The translations under genes and the position numbers were made by a program. The notes beneath the pieces were generated by a model. That model ran no database searches, was not told the DNA's origin, and was given only the letters and a program-made list of their open reading frames with translations. Source: Epiperipatus broadwayi (taxonomy: Eukaryota > Onychophora > Udeonychophora > Euonychophora > Peripatidae). Taken from it: a stretch of 64,000 bases of DNA. The stretch lies in NCBI GenBank assembly GCA_028023455.1, contig JAQFVV010000036.1, positions 4,339,576-4,403,575 of the forward strand. Direction: 5' to 3'. Below, piece by piece: positions 33,758-45,690 of this stretch (positions are counted from its first letter, which is position 1; every line of letters begins with the position of its first letter).

Positions 33758-35196
33758 TCGTTTAATATATAGGATGGAAATGTGTCTCTATCCAGAATGA
33801 TAAATTTCCAATACATCATATTCTTCTAATTTGGCTTAAATTATGATGACAAGATCAGTTCCGCTTCTTGTAGTAATTAAATTAGTTATGACTATTCCAT
33901 TAAGAGAAATAACAAAATTTATCTAGGCCTGTTGTAATTCCACTAAAATAACAATAACTGAAACCTCAGAAGATAAATATCATTTATAATTTTGTACAGT
34001 ATAAGACTAAGATCTTCGCAACTATATAAGGTTCTTGAATTTGGGCTGCATAGCAAATTGCTGTTGTGTAAAAGAACTGCCTTCAAACAAAGTTCATTCA
34101 AGATGATTGTATACACTGCCCAAAGCTGCGATAACACTATTGATATTTATATTATTTTCTTCAAAATAGAATGTGCAAACCGTAGTTGTTAGTAATGAAA
34201 GCAAGACAATTTTATATTTTGTGTGAGATGATTCCATTATTTTATCCTGGAGGTCAATAATTCTGTTTCATTCTTGAACTTATACTACTTCTTAGATGCA
34301 GTCAAAAAATTCATAATCATTTAAGATAGCCTTGCCAATTCATTTATGTATGGTTTATCTACACCACTCTCCAATATGTATTTGGAGGATTCAAAAAAGT
34401 GTTCTTTCTTGTTGTGTAACACAGGCTATGATGTAGTAGAATTATTGGGTAACTATTTGTTGATTAATAAGATATGAAACCATACAGAAGTAGAAATCTG
34501 TAATGTGGTCATTTAGTTCAATCTATACCAATGGGACTTCAAATGACATAGTAGTTTTTTATTTACCATGCAGCAAGGACCAGTGACTAGTTGAACATAT
34601 ATCACAGCCAAAGTTCTGAGTCCATGATTTATCATGATCTCTTACCTTGAAACCAAAATATAAAAATAGGTTTTCCATGTGATTGATAACACAACACATT
34701 TACTGCAGAGAAATATATCCTTGCTGTAATTGTAGCAGAAAGGAATTGTGCTTTTTCAACACACATAATGTAAACTAACACAGTAAAGATTTTATTAATA
34801 TGCAGCACAACCACATAGAAACAATAAAATAACTCAATAACCATATCCTAATGTAATTTGTGGTGTTTTGTAATGTGCATATAAATGCCTTCCCCTTTCA
34901 AACTGTAACCAATATAATCAAGGACAACAGCTGTTTCTGCTTTCAATGGACATAGAGAATGCCTTATAAGTAAAAACTCTCATATAAGAATCAAACAGTT
35001 ATAGCATGTTCTATGTCAAAAAAATTGAATTTTTTTATTCTAAATTAAAAATATATCCAAAAAAATGTGAAAAAGTGGATTAAAAAAATTAAGTTTAAAT
35101 TTAAAAATATGATTATTCATAATAATCATTTTACCAAACATATTATTAATATATAAAAGTACTAATTTGTCAACAAATATACTGGATAATAAATAC
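33758..35196. other. POPDC intron between the 46.2- and 32.4-kb exons, unassigned
   Basis: 33950-34200 and 34300-34450 are less AT-rich, with short frames on both strands but no recognisable protein. A decayed DNA transposon is possible and unproven. Confidence 0.35.
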
Positions 35197-35210
35197 TTTA
35201 AACTGTTGTA

Positions 35211-35632
35211 CATGAGGGGTCAGAGTGACTTATGGTGAACATTGATAGGATGAAAAAATAGGCACCATAGTGGTCTCTGAGCATTCCTTCATCATATTCT
35301 CAATGAAATGGATGGCTGAAGAGTTATGGGGTGGAGTGGTTTGAAACCAGTCCATTAAAGTATGATGATTGGCTAACTTAAAATAAGCTGATCATTAATT
35401 GTATGTATGTGTGGAGATGATAATCTGGACCAACTAAAAAATGCTAGTTTAACATGAAATATGTATATGGGTGATTATTTATCTTTTCAACATGTGTGTG
35501 ATCAAGGGTATCAGCAGTATGAGATAGCATGGATAATTGAGGGTTGAGTGAAAGTCTGAGTTCAAATCCCTTATCTATTACATATTGAAGTGCAGATATG
35601 AAAAAGCCTGTACTGTAGAAAAAATTCATATA
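35211..35632 (+). mobile_element. HH-1 element with 14-bp target duplication
   Basis: Copy beginning CATGAGGGGTCAGAGTGACT and ending AAGCCTGTACTGTAGAAAAA. Identical TTTAAACTGTTGTA at 35197-35210 and 35633-35646 flank it exactly, defining both ends: about 420 bp with a short A-rich 3' end, the structure of a retroposed non-autonomous element. It lacks the extra 5' bases seen in the 7.3- and 22.4-kb copies, so it is probably 5'-truncated. Confidence 0.9.
35415..35484 (+). ncRNA. Decayed hammerhead ribozyme (HH-1)
   Basis: Stem I strands AGAU-G-AUAAUC-UGG-ACCAA and UGGGU-GAUUAU-UU-AUCU are kept, as are GAAA and the 8-nt stem III interval. The core CUGAUGA reads CUAAAAA, so it should be inactive. 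Confidence 0.65.
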
Positions 35633-35777
35633 TTTAAACTGTTGTATTTTGTTTCTTTAAAAAAATATCTTCTCAATTTAGGGTCTACCTATTGCATCTT
35701 AGCTTGAACAAAAATAATATCCCCAGAATCATGATTATTAAATTAAAACAAATAGTTTAACAAGAAAATTAATGCAG

Positions 35778-35969
35778 TGTACATTGTAAATTTATTTAAA
35801 TGCACATTGATTACGTAAGTAATATTCATTAAGGCTGTAGCCTCAAGCACATGTGTATAAAATGCGATAGTAGGGACCTCTTTTCTTCCAAAGAGTAAGC
35901 TTGTGGTTTAAGACCTGTAGAGGTCCCTACTATCGCATTCTATACACATGCAATGTACATTGTAAATTT
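35778..35969. mobile_element. Fold-back element FB8, deletion derivative of the FB10 family
   Basis: Flanked by identical 16-bp repeats TGTACATTGTAAATTT (35778-35793 and 35954-35969). Its start (GATTACGTAAGTAATATTCA, then GCTGTAGCC) and AAATGCGATAGTAGGGACCT match FB10 at 41 kb. TTTTCTT...AAGCTTGTGG and GTAGAGGTCCCTACTATCGC match FB10's 3' half. The interior is deleted and the outer right end is missing. Confidence 0.8.
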
Positions 35970-36310
35970 TATTTTAGCAGTACTTTACAAACTTTTATCA
36001 AATTTTATTGTTGTAATTATCTAACAAAAAAAAATTAGTTTTTAAAGTTTTTTTTGCATTGCTATTACTTTTTTAAAAGCAACAATTTACAGTTTCATTT
36101 ATTTTTCATAAGTGTAATTACTTTTAAAGAAAGGCTTTAATATTTATCATATGCGCCTTGAACTTTACATAAATGTAATTGTAATTAAATTATAATTAGA
36201 TAAAAAATATATAATGTGTAGTATATTATTGCAATTTTAATAATATAATTTGCGTTTAAAGCCAATAAACATCATATGACTACCTCCTCTTCTGCTTGTG
36301 TATAACTGTT

Positions 36311-36877
36311 GTTAAAACAGGCAAAACTCACTATATATATATATTACCACACACAGCAAGCTAGAGTAATCAATGGCTGCCAGAAGGCTTGTGCATAAAA
36401 TACCCATTTAGTGCCTACTCATCCAACATCCCCAGACTAGTTTCTGGAAACAGTCATGTGGTGTTTATTGGCTTAAAACCAATCCTGCCTAATAGGGTAG
36501 TGGTGTCTATGGTTATTAAAGAACCAAAGACACCAAAATGTATGGATACTGAACTGGGTTCAGACCCATATGACTATATAAGCTAATGGCTTGGATTGAA
36601 AACATTAAGATGTTTTCAGTTTAAGACTCATAGTTTTGTAGTTAAATGGAGATAAAAGGTGGTTGCTGTAGGGTTGCATTAGATCCTAAGATCTAGGTGC
36701 AGTGCTCTCAGATCCAAGGCTCCTCACTGATGAAGGCCATAAGCCAGAAACTAGTCTGGGGATATTGGATGAGTAGGGAACTAGATGGGGATTTTATGCA
36801 CAAGCCTTCTGGCATCCATTGATTACTCTATCTTGCTGTGTATGGCAATATATATAGTGAGTTTTGCCTGTTTTAAT
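36311..36877. mobile_element. HH-2 element with long inverted arms
   Basis: Left arm 36312-36447 and right arm 36744-36876 are inverted copies (ends TTAAAACAGGCAAAACTCAC and GTGAGTTTTGCCTGTTTTAA). The unique centre carries smaller hairpins (GGTGTCTATGGTT/AACCAAAGACACC-like; TGGGTTCAGACCCA). The ribozyme lies at the junction of centre and right arm. Copies at 12643-12980 lack the left arm, so the inverted arm may be a secondary addition. No target duplication was found. Confidence 0.85.
36712..36770 (+). ncRNA. Type I hammerhead ribozyme, core intact (HH-2)
   Basis: As RNA: stem I AUCCAA-GGCU-CCUCA (36712-36726), core CUGAUGA (36727-36733), stem II with GGC/GCC around CAUAA (36734-36746), GAAA (36747-36750), a minimal stem III ending in the classic cleavage triplet GUC (36754-36756), then UGGGG-AUA-UUGGAU (36757-36770). 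Both stem I blocks pair (CCUCA/UGGGG with one G-U; AUCCAA/UUGGAU perfectly) around an internal loop, the usual type I layout. The weakness is the closing pair of stem II, A-A rather than G-C. Confidence 0.8.
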
Positions 36878-38599
36878 AATAAATTGTGTGTGTTTGTTTT
36901 TTTGCTGATGTTCTATTAGTATAGAAGAAAGCACTTTTCTCTGGAAGCAAATATAATTTTTATACATATAAATCACAAGTTAAAAATTAAATAAATAAAA
37001 TCTATTTTTGAGATAACAAGAATTATTTTAAAATGTACGATTAATATATTTTGTATATCTATATAAATAAAAGTTGTTATTGGATAAAATTTTCGTGACA
37101 TTTTTTGTCAATGCATTTTTAATTCATGATAAAAGCGACAGTTATTTTAAATATAACAGGAACAAAGTATGAGAACACGGCGAAAAATAAATAAGTGGAT
37201 TATAATTTAAACTTATGTTTAGTACTTTATGATTATATAGTGCTTATTATTAATTGCACAATGTGTTGAATACATTACCCCCATTTATTTATTTTAAAAA
37301 ATGTAATTCAGATTTAAGAATACAGCATTTTCGTCTTGACAGAATAAGCATTTAAACAAAAATGAGGCCAATTGATAAAAGCATTTATATTGTTTTATTA
37401 ACATATTTTATTACTGTATGGGATCAAAGTATGTTATCATTATTTATCATAGTGATTGAAATTGGTATACTTTTAAACATTTATGATGAAAGTTTTATTT
37501 ACATTAAATGGAATATAAACAATAGTAGATGTTGTCAATGATGCTGGATAAAAAGAGACATCATAATTTGCTATATAATGAAAACACATTTTATTGTATA
37601 AAATGAATAAACTCACATACATTTTTGGCAATAAATGTCACCACCATAGCTTCCAATATATCCCTGCATAGCTTAGCACACTTAGTAAAATGTTGAACAC
37701 TGGAGATTATAATCCTGGGTGCAATACCATATCTAGCACTTACAGTGCTTGACCTTTTTATGAAATCTTAAGCAAAATGTTAATTGATAATTTTTATTTG
37801 GAATGTTCTCTTCATGAAACCTTCTAAAACATCATAAATTTTCCAAATTGTCTCCCATTAAAAATGACAGCTGTTTTTAAAAGAATTCATTTTTAACTCA
37901 TTAATGACAGTTTTTCCCACTCTAAATTTGAATGTTTCTAGTGGCAATTTTGGTTCTATCTGCAACAGTTTATTGTTAAAATTAAACTTTTATTTTATAA
38001 CATAGTCTGATAGTCTTTATTTATTACAAATAAAAGTTTACAAACAAAGTATATTCTAAAAGATAATATGTGAACTTTGCAAAATTGAAAACTGAAGTAC
38101 ACTAAAGTAAACACATAATAATATTAATGACTCTTTTTAATACATCATAGTTTTCCCTGATTTATAAAAATTAGTGAATAAATTATTTACTATTTAAATT
38201 CCATTTTTAAAAATGAAATTAATTTTTATTTAAACACAAATTCTGATTTAAAATTTAAAAATTGCATTCATTGTTATTAAAATATACAAAAAATTCTATA
38301 TTAGCATTTATGAAAGCATTTTTTTTAACTTCCATTTACCACAGGTATAATTTTGTTTCACTTACCTTCTTAAAAACTTTATATACTTTTTTCAATTTCC
38401 AATCAGTTGATAACTGATTTCCAGTTTTGTGTTAAATTTTTCATTTCAATCTTCAACTATCATCAAGTTACTAGATAATTTCAAAAAACATAAATCACTT
38501 GTAATAGCAATGCTGAGCTTAACAATTTACCTAGATTTTGTCTGGACATGGACATGAATCTCATATTTAAATCATATATAAACCTCATTTAACCATAAC
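36878..38599. other. POPDC intron, nothing recognised
   Basis: AT-rich. No supported feature on either strand. Confidence 0.5.
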
Positions 38600-38880
38600 T
38601 TCTAACTTAGCCTACCCAGAGTCTGACCAATTGGCCTCAAACTCCAATGCAACAATTGCAACCAGTTCTAACATAGCCATACCATCAGCTTCCTCTGGAT
38701 ATCAGGACATTCTACACATGGATTGCATTCTTAAACTTTATCAAAAGGCTTACTCAGGGTCCACCTTTAGCACACAACTAGACCCAGAATCTGACTAGCT
38801 TATCACAAAGTCCAACTTAACCATTGCAATCAATTTTAACATACCTGTAGGACCACCCCTCTGCAACACTCATCTATTCA
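38600..38880. repeat. Diverged tandem duplication, unit about 170 bp
   Basis: CAGAGTCTGACCAATTGGCC... (38618) recurs as CAGAATCTGACTAGCTTATC... (38788), both leading into CAATTGCAACCAGTTCTAAC-like text. Confidence 0.55.
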
Positions 38881-39059
38881 AATGTACCAGAAAATAGACA
38901 AGGCAATCCCACCAGGACTCTCCCCATGCCAATGCCCTTCCTAACCCACATTACTATTGAAACCAAGAGAAAGCCTTGTCACCCGAGGATATACTCTAAA
39001 AAATAAAAATACCAACATTGATCTAATAGCAGACCAGACTTCACAGATAATTGCCAAAC

Positions 39060-39490
39060 TACATATGTAAAACTACAACTTCAGATTACCCGTGTAACCA
39101 TAGCAATATAAGCTATGTAAATCCCTTGTAACTAATCCACAGCATAGATAAATAAATCTAACTTTTACACACATAATCCTATATCTATGAATTTCCTATG
39201 AAACTACAGCAACCCAAGCCAGGTAAAATTCTTATAACTAACCCACAGCAAGAAATTTTTTTAATCTCATGTAAATCAATAAATCAACTTTCATATATGT
39301 AAATCTATATCTATGGATTCCCCATGTAACCACAGCAATTCAAGCTATATAAAACCATGCAACTAATCCACACCATGTAAAAAATATCTATAATCCTATG
39401 TAAAACAAATCAACTTTTATATATGAAAACCTACAACTACAGATTGCCCATGTAAACGCAGCAATCCAAGCTATGTAATCTTTTACAAAT
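39060..39490. repeat. Tandem repeat, unit about 115-130 bp, 3.5 copies
   Basis: Each unit contains TATATGTAAA..CTA..TCT, GATT-CCCATGTAACCA, CAGCAA-CCAAGCTATGTAA and CTAATCCACA. Copies are diverged and of unequal length. It runs straight into the trinucleotide array. Confidence 0.8.
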
Positions 39491-39508
39491 AAAGTTTATC
39501 ATTGAAAC

Positions 39509-39559
<51 letters not shown>

Positions 39560-39566
39560 GTAGTAA

Positions 39567-39599
<33 letters not shown>

Positions 39600-39717
39600 C
39601 AGTAGCAGTAGCAGTAGCAGTAGCAGCAGCAGTAGTAGTAGTAATAGTAGTAGTAGTAGTAATAGTAGTAGTAGTAACAGCAGCAGCAGCAGCAGCATGA
39701 GTAGCAGTAATAGTAAA
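39509..39717. repeat. Compound trinucleotide array (AAT/AGT/AGC)
   Basis: (AAT)n then (AGT)n with AGC interruptions, about 200 bp without a frame break. The poly-Leu and poly-Asn/Ser open frames here come from the repeat. Confidence 0.97.
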
Positions 39718-39732
39718 GCAGGGAGTCAGTGA

Positions 39733-40599
39733 CTTCTAAATATACTTATTATAAATCATTTTCCAAATTTTGGCATGTGAAAAGTGTTAACATCGTTTGA
39801 TATAACCTATTCATGCCAGAACAGTGTATTTCACTAGTCACTAAAAATCTGTCAAAATTTCAGATTGGTATATAACTGTTCTTAGTAAATTTATCTTCTA
39901 GAAAAAGAATATTTGATATAACAAGTGGAGGAATACAAGTTCGTTTGGAAAGACAGGTCATTCTGTGAAAGGGGAATGTGTTATGTTGGATTAACTATAA
40001 ACTTTAATACAATAAATTATATTGTTTTAATTCTGTATTTTATCAATGAAAAGCTAATGGAGTTAAAAATGTACCTTGCACAATAGTTCTAGTGCTCATT
40101 TTTTGAATGAGTGTGTTCCAAACTTAGATTGATATACTTCCAGAGGGTAACACCTTTATTCCTTGTTGAATAGCATTATTTCATCAATAATTTAATACCT
40201 TTTTGGCACACAGAATACAATTGGTCAAAGTTGTTGAAAATAATAATAATGTGAAGGCAAATTACTGATAATTATTGAATTCTGACACAAAACATTGTTT
40301 AACTATTACAAACACATTACTTGGACAAGAAACATGAATTCATTCATGCTCAAAACAATGCCATACCACAGAATTTTATATTATGTGGCACTTACAAGCC
40401 AGATTGTAGGACAATCTTAGATTCTTATCATCACTTATAAGCCAGATTGCATGAGAATCATAGATTCATATGATCCAAGATTAAAATGATAGTTGTGTTA
40501 ACCATTAGATATCATTCTCGCATTTTCACAAGAAAATTGTTTTATTTTAAGATGAATCTACTATATGTAGAAATTCTTAACAACTAATAAACATGAAAA
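39733..40599. other. POPDC intron, nothing recognised
   Basis: Two similar segments CACTTACAAGCCAGATTG (40391) and CACTTATAAGCCAGATTG (40432) form a short direct repeat. Otherwise featureless. Confidence 0.45.
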
Positions 40600-43005
40600 T
40601 CACTAATTTGAAACTTCAGGAGTGTTATGTTACTGAAACATGGAAGTCTGTAAAAGAAGTGTATCATGGGTATAAGTAAATTTATTCTCCAGACTGGTTA
40701 GCTGATAATTATCTTTCATGAATGATTTGAGTGAAAGAAAACATGTCTCATTTTTTTCTTGGCAAAGTAATAGATTAAATATGAAACTACATAATAAATA
40801 TAGAGATCAAAAGGCAAATACTCAATGACTGGCAAAGAGACCTAAATTCATTGGTGAATTTAAACTACAAAGATGCAAACATTCCGGATTATGGTAATTC
40901 TAAAAGGTTTTTATGCTTTGAAAATGACACATGGATCTGACAAATAGTTTCATAATTCAATTAATACATCTCTTATATGGTGTCAGTGATATTTTGAACA
41001 GGTTGAAAGATTTCTTTAATCAACATTTGAATAATAATACAAGAATTGAGGTGATGTCTTTTACTGATATATCCATATTTCCTACTTATTTAGATTTAGA
41101 TAAAAATTATACAACTTAGTAAATATAAATTTATTAAACGCAGATTGATTACGTAGTAATATTTACTGAGGCTATAACCTCGATAATATGTGTGTAAAAT
41201 GCGATAGTAGGGACCTCTACAGGTGTTTTAACCACAAGCTTACACTATGATGCCATTGACTCGTTGTAAATCAAAAGATTTCGCGAGTATTAATGTGTAA
41301 TAAGAAATGTGGACTTAATCAGTGAGGTATTGAATAGCTTCACGCTCGCAGATCTAACCGCTTCAGCTTCACCTATTTAAACAGAAAGTAGATTGAAGTA
41401 AAGAAGCGTTCCCCTCTTTGGGGGTTTTCCTCTTTTCTTTCATAGCATAAGCTTGTGGTTAAAACACCTGTAGAGGTCCCTCCTATCGCATTTTACACGC
41501 ATATTATCGAGGTTATAGCCTCAGTGAATATTACAACTTAGTAAAGTCAAAACAGCTCTTTGTGATTTTAAAAATTGAAAGGCTATATATCCTGAAAAAA
41601 TACTTGGGGACGGTTTGGTGATATATTAGCTGCAAAATTATAGATGTTTTTAGCAATATATGTTATTATGAAGTTATGTTACTCGATCTTAAAAATGTTT
41701 TATTTCATTTTTTACAAATAAGAGCAACAGACAAAGTACCATTATTCCATGGTATATAATTACTACTGACAGCAGCATAGACACATTCAGTGATTTTGTT
41801 GACTGAGTTGCTTCTATTCATAGATAACTGATTACCAAAATCCTAATGTGATTTTAGAAAATTAGAAAATCACAATATCCATTTTTATTGTCAGGCAAAT
41901 ACAAAAATTGTCAGAACAAAAATGGTTTAAATATATTCATTTTATTGACTTATTCAAAGCATTTGATTCAATAAATATGAAAAATCTATGATATTGCTTG
42001 AAATGACACCAATGTTTATTTATGTTATATAGCTTCTACATGACATAATGAGATAAAGTGCTACTAGTACAGGTGGGAAATCTGAGACATTTGAAACAAA
42101 AACAGGTTAAACAAGAATGTGTTCTTAATCCACCAATGTCATCCAAAAATGTTTTCAGTTTTATAGCTGTGGGCATTGAACTTGTTTATAAGCACCATAA
42201 TAAAACAGGAATCAAGATTTACTGACAAAGTGAAATTAATATTATTTTTTTATCTTCAATTTTGGATTTACCAAATGCTGATGATTGTGCTATTTCTGTC
42301 ATTTAAAAAATGACCTAGAGAGTTTTGCATCCACAATATAAAGGTTTTGTTTTATTAATTAATATTAAGTTTTTTTATCAGACAGGGGTGAAAAAATCCA
42401 CAGCAAATTTTAATTTGGATCGTCATACGTTTGAAAATGTAATCCAGTTTAACTCTTTGATATTTTCGTAAGTTGAAATGTGGACTTAGATGTTGTGGAA
42501 CAGCACAGATTCCACAGAATCTAATGTATTACTTCTGCTTTTAACAAATTAAAAGATAGTGTATTTAATCATAGGAAAATATCTCTTGAAACTAGGCTAG
42601 CTACATATAGACTTGTTATTATACCTAATTTATTGGATGGAAGTGAGTCATTACTACCCTATATGCACAATATAAAGTCATTAATTTTTTTTAAGATTTA
42701 CACAATTTTAAAAATACATTAGCACGATCATAAAAATCAACCTGTTCCATGTAATACTATAGCATCAACAATTATAAAATCACATCTTCATTGAATGTTA
42801 AATGAATCAACAATGCAGTATTATTTAAAAGTGTGTTTTATGGTAAACTTAAACATAGTTTTAGTAAGAGAAATTGTTCTTATTTTTTATAAAGATAATT
42901 TCGAAGATATTCTAAGGATTGCAATTAGGAAATATGGCAGAGAATAAAATTCATTAGATGATCAATGAATTTGATTATATGCTGACTATTTGAAAAATAA
43001 ATCTT
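40600..43005 (+). pseudogene. Decayed LINE split by FB10
   Basis: Plus-strand fragments in several frames follow the order of a non-LTR pol: NSKRF near 40898, LKDFFNQHLNNNTRIEVMSF (linker before the reverse transcriptase, about 41000), FIDLFKAFDSINMKNL (41940), VKQECVLNPPM (42106), the catalytic NADDCAISVI (42275), FNKLKDSVFNHRKISLETRL followed by YRLVIIPNLLDGSE (42540-42640), and VFYGKLKHSFSKRNC near the C-terminus (42838). The FADD/YADD motif reads NADD. Many stops. It ends at a TA run near 43015, next to an RTE fragment in the other orientation. Confidence 0.75.
41111..41545. mobile_element. Fold-back element FB10 inserted in a LINE, 13-bp duplication
   Basis: Identical ACAACTTAGTAAA at 41111-41123 and 41533-41545. 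Inverted arms of about 86 bp at 41157-41242 and 41448-41533 (TAATATT-ACTGAGGCTATAA outward; AAATGCGATAGTAGGGACCT; AACCACAAGCTTA inward). The left end carries about 33 bp outside the arm (ending CAGATTGATTACGTA), so the arms are not strictly terminal. The ~205-bp centre holds CGCTCGCAGATC and CCCCTCTTTGGGGG. No ORF. Confidence 0.85.
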
Positions 43006-43023
43006 GATTATATATATATATAT

Positions 43024-44080
43024 TTCAATATCATCATGAGTTTTATTGATCTCTTGTATGATGAAGATTTCCGCACATTAAATCCACTTTCTACAATACC
43101 TTGCTTTTTTTCCATAACTCACAGGTAAACATATCTGATTATATTCACACATATCACATGCCATCATTTTAGATCCTTTATAATTTCTTGGACTCAAGTT
43201 TAGAACATCAATTGCCCATTTACATTGTAGTTTCTAGAAGTATGTCTAGGCCAGCCCATTTAAGATTTTTAATTTTTTGATATTTGTTTATTGCCTCATC
43301 CCTATATTTCCATTTTCAATATCTGCTGGTTTCTCCTACATTAACCTTTTAATATTTTACTGAGTGGCCTAAACTCTCTAAATCGCTCTTTTAGCAAGTG
43401 TCCATGTCTCAGATCCATAAGTAAGAAATGGTAAAACACATTTATTAATAGCTTTTCTTTTCAAACATATAGGTACATTCTTTTTTAATAGTAAGTCATT
43501 TCTGCCAAAAGCATTTTCTCCATGTTTAAATATATTAATAATTTCATCCATTATGTTTGCATTTGCATTAACAATTTGACTCAAGTGTTGATAGTTGTTA
43601 ATTTCTAATTAATGATTATCATTCTCTATTTGTACCTTTTTAGAAAATCCATTGAATAATTACTCTTTTTTTTTCTTTTTTTAGTATTTATCTTTAGTCC
43701 TACTTTCTTATTTTCATATAATAACTCATGCAACATTTTCTCAAACTCTGAAGCAATATTTCAAAAACAATTCCATCATCTACAAAGTCAAGATGATAAT
43801 TAATCTCCATTTACTTTTTATTCACTTAATCTCCTATAATTCACAACATATCTTATAAAACTGCCGCAAAACATTTTGGAGATGCACAATCACCCTGTTA
43901 AATACCCATCCCAATGTTAATCGTTTAGGAATCACCACCTAATCTTATTCCTGGTATTGCATTTTCATAAATATTCTTCAAGATATGACAATATTATGAT
44001 CTATATCTTGAGAATCCATTGCTTTATTTACTATATATGCTTAAACATTCAAGGCATAATGGTAATTCATATTCATTGTA
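43024..44080 (-). pseudogene. Second RTE-like LINE fragment
   Basis: Same family as the 1.0-2.0 kb fragment. A minus-strand frame has SQIVNANANIMDEIINIFKH, GENAFGRNDLLLKKNVPICL and KRKAINKCVLPFLTYGSETW. Plus-strand text at 43870-43990 mirrors the GVRQGD region. The short CATCATGA tail at 43033 matches the ATG-type 3' end. More decayed than the other copy. Confidence 0.75.
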
Positions 44081-45569
44081 ACTTATAATAACTTCTCACA
44101 TTATGTGGGTGTGTGCCTATGTGTTAAAACCGTTTTTAAATACAGTTTGTTCATTTGGTTGATTAAAATTCAAAGTTCTCTGTAAGCGAGTATATATATA
44201 ACTTTTTGAAAAAAATATTATGTATACATGAATATAAAGTTTTAGTAAACGAATAATTATTATAAAACTACCAACTAGTCGCATTATTAATAACAATAAC
44301 GTTTCAATATCTATATTTATGTATTATTTTGAAGGATTGCCCTAGAATAAATAAAAATATATAAATGTTCTCTATAAGTAAATGTACATAAATGTTTAAA
44401 AAATAAATATAAAAAAATAAAATAATTATAGTTATTTCAAATATTTTAAAATTGTGATCGTTAAAATTCTTGTTTTTACCAGCAAACTAAACTCTATTCA
44501 GCCTTTTTATAAGCATTATGCTATATCAAAATATTTACTCATACCTTAATCATATTAAATGATTATAAATGTTAAAATTTATTGAATATTTTTAATTATA
44601 AACCATAAAATAAAAAGGTATTTGAATTAGCAGATATCAACTTATATTTCTTCAATTCTATCAACATAAAAGTTTTACAGAAATATTGCTAGACTGTTTT
44701 TCCAATTAATACTTCAATATTAAATAGTGGATATTGTTATGAATGTTAGTATAACTTTGAAATATAAGTAAATGATAAAAACAATATATTGAAAGAACAC
44801 ATTTATTAGTGCATACAATTATAAAGTGCTGGGCATATTTTCAAATGGATTAGTCATACACCTAGTAATGGATGTAACAGAAGTGGGAGGATATATTAAG
44901 TGATCCGGATACAAGTAAAATAATTTGCATATTGTCTGCAGTGTAAATTAAATGGCTAGAGTGGGCCATTTCTTGGAGATGGAAATGCAGGATTTGTTTT
45001 GATTGATGATATATCTCCAGAGATGTGCCAAGCCTTCTTGATTAGATGTTTAGCATTGTTGCACTCGGTACAGACTATGTCAAATGATGCTGGCTCAAAA
45101 CTATGATCAAATTTAGAGAAATGGTCAAAATGATGGACATTTCATCAGTATGAATTTTAGCCAGTTGTAAATGTATTTAAGTTGAACTAAATGAGTAGAT
45201 AAGTTGGCTTGCGACTCACATAAAGAACAGAATGGCATCAATTATTTTGACATTTAATTTTGTAAACAATCTGCGATTGAAAATCGGGAGGCAGTTTATT
45301 TTTTGATTTATTTACTAAATTATACAATGGGGGAGGGATGAGAAAAGCAAAATTTACTCAAATGTTGTTTATTATTGCAGCAAATTTAAATTTATTCCGT
45401 AAATTTTTATTATTAAATTTGTTAATCATTACCAATAAAGTTCTATTTGGTTTGGCAAATTAAAATTTGGACATTAATACTTGTGAGATTTTTTTATTAT
45501 TAAGAAATAAGAAGTTACATCATGATCTTAAATCATGTTACATTCATTGTTAATTACATTATAAATTTT
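44081..45569. other. POPDC intron, one unassigned GC-richer patch
   Basis: 44860-45250 is less AT-rich and has a minus-strand frame with SATMLNI... and HSSHLIYTADNMQIILLVSG-like text that looks protein-derived, but no family was recognised. The rest is AT-rich. Confidence 0.35.
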
Positions 45570-45690
45570 GCATTGGTAAAATTAGACTCTGAGGTGTTAG
45601 CCCATCGTTTGGAAGAAAATGATGAGCCTAGGTATCTTTGTGCAATCTTTCGGGCGCCAGAAGACGGTCTCTACTTTTCATTCTTCCCAT
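45570..45690 (+). other. Exon-like patch, unidentified
   Basis: The plus-strand frame reads KLDSEVLAHRLEENDEPRYL then CAIFRAPEDGLY, with balanced amino-acid use and GC well above the intron around it, and AAAATTAG before it could be a 3' splice site. No convincing 5' splice site follows (only GACG|GTCTCT). It lies opposite to, and inside, a POPDC intron. A gene fragment, a processed pseudogene or chance are all possible. Confidence 0.3.

Noticed and set aside
36311-36877. Target-site duplication for the 36.3-kb HH-2 element
   Set aside because: TTGTGT occurs on both flanks but at unequal distances, and it is too short to count in this composition.
39483-39732. Poly-Leu and poly-Asn/Ser open frames
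   Set aside because: Translations of the trinucleotide array on both strands; no flanking coding sequence.
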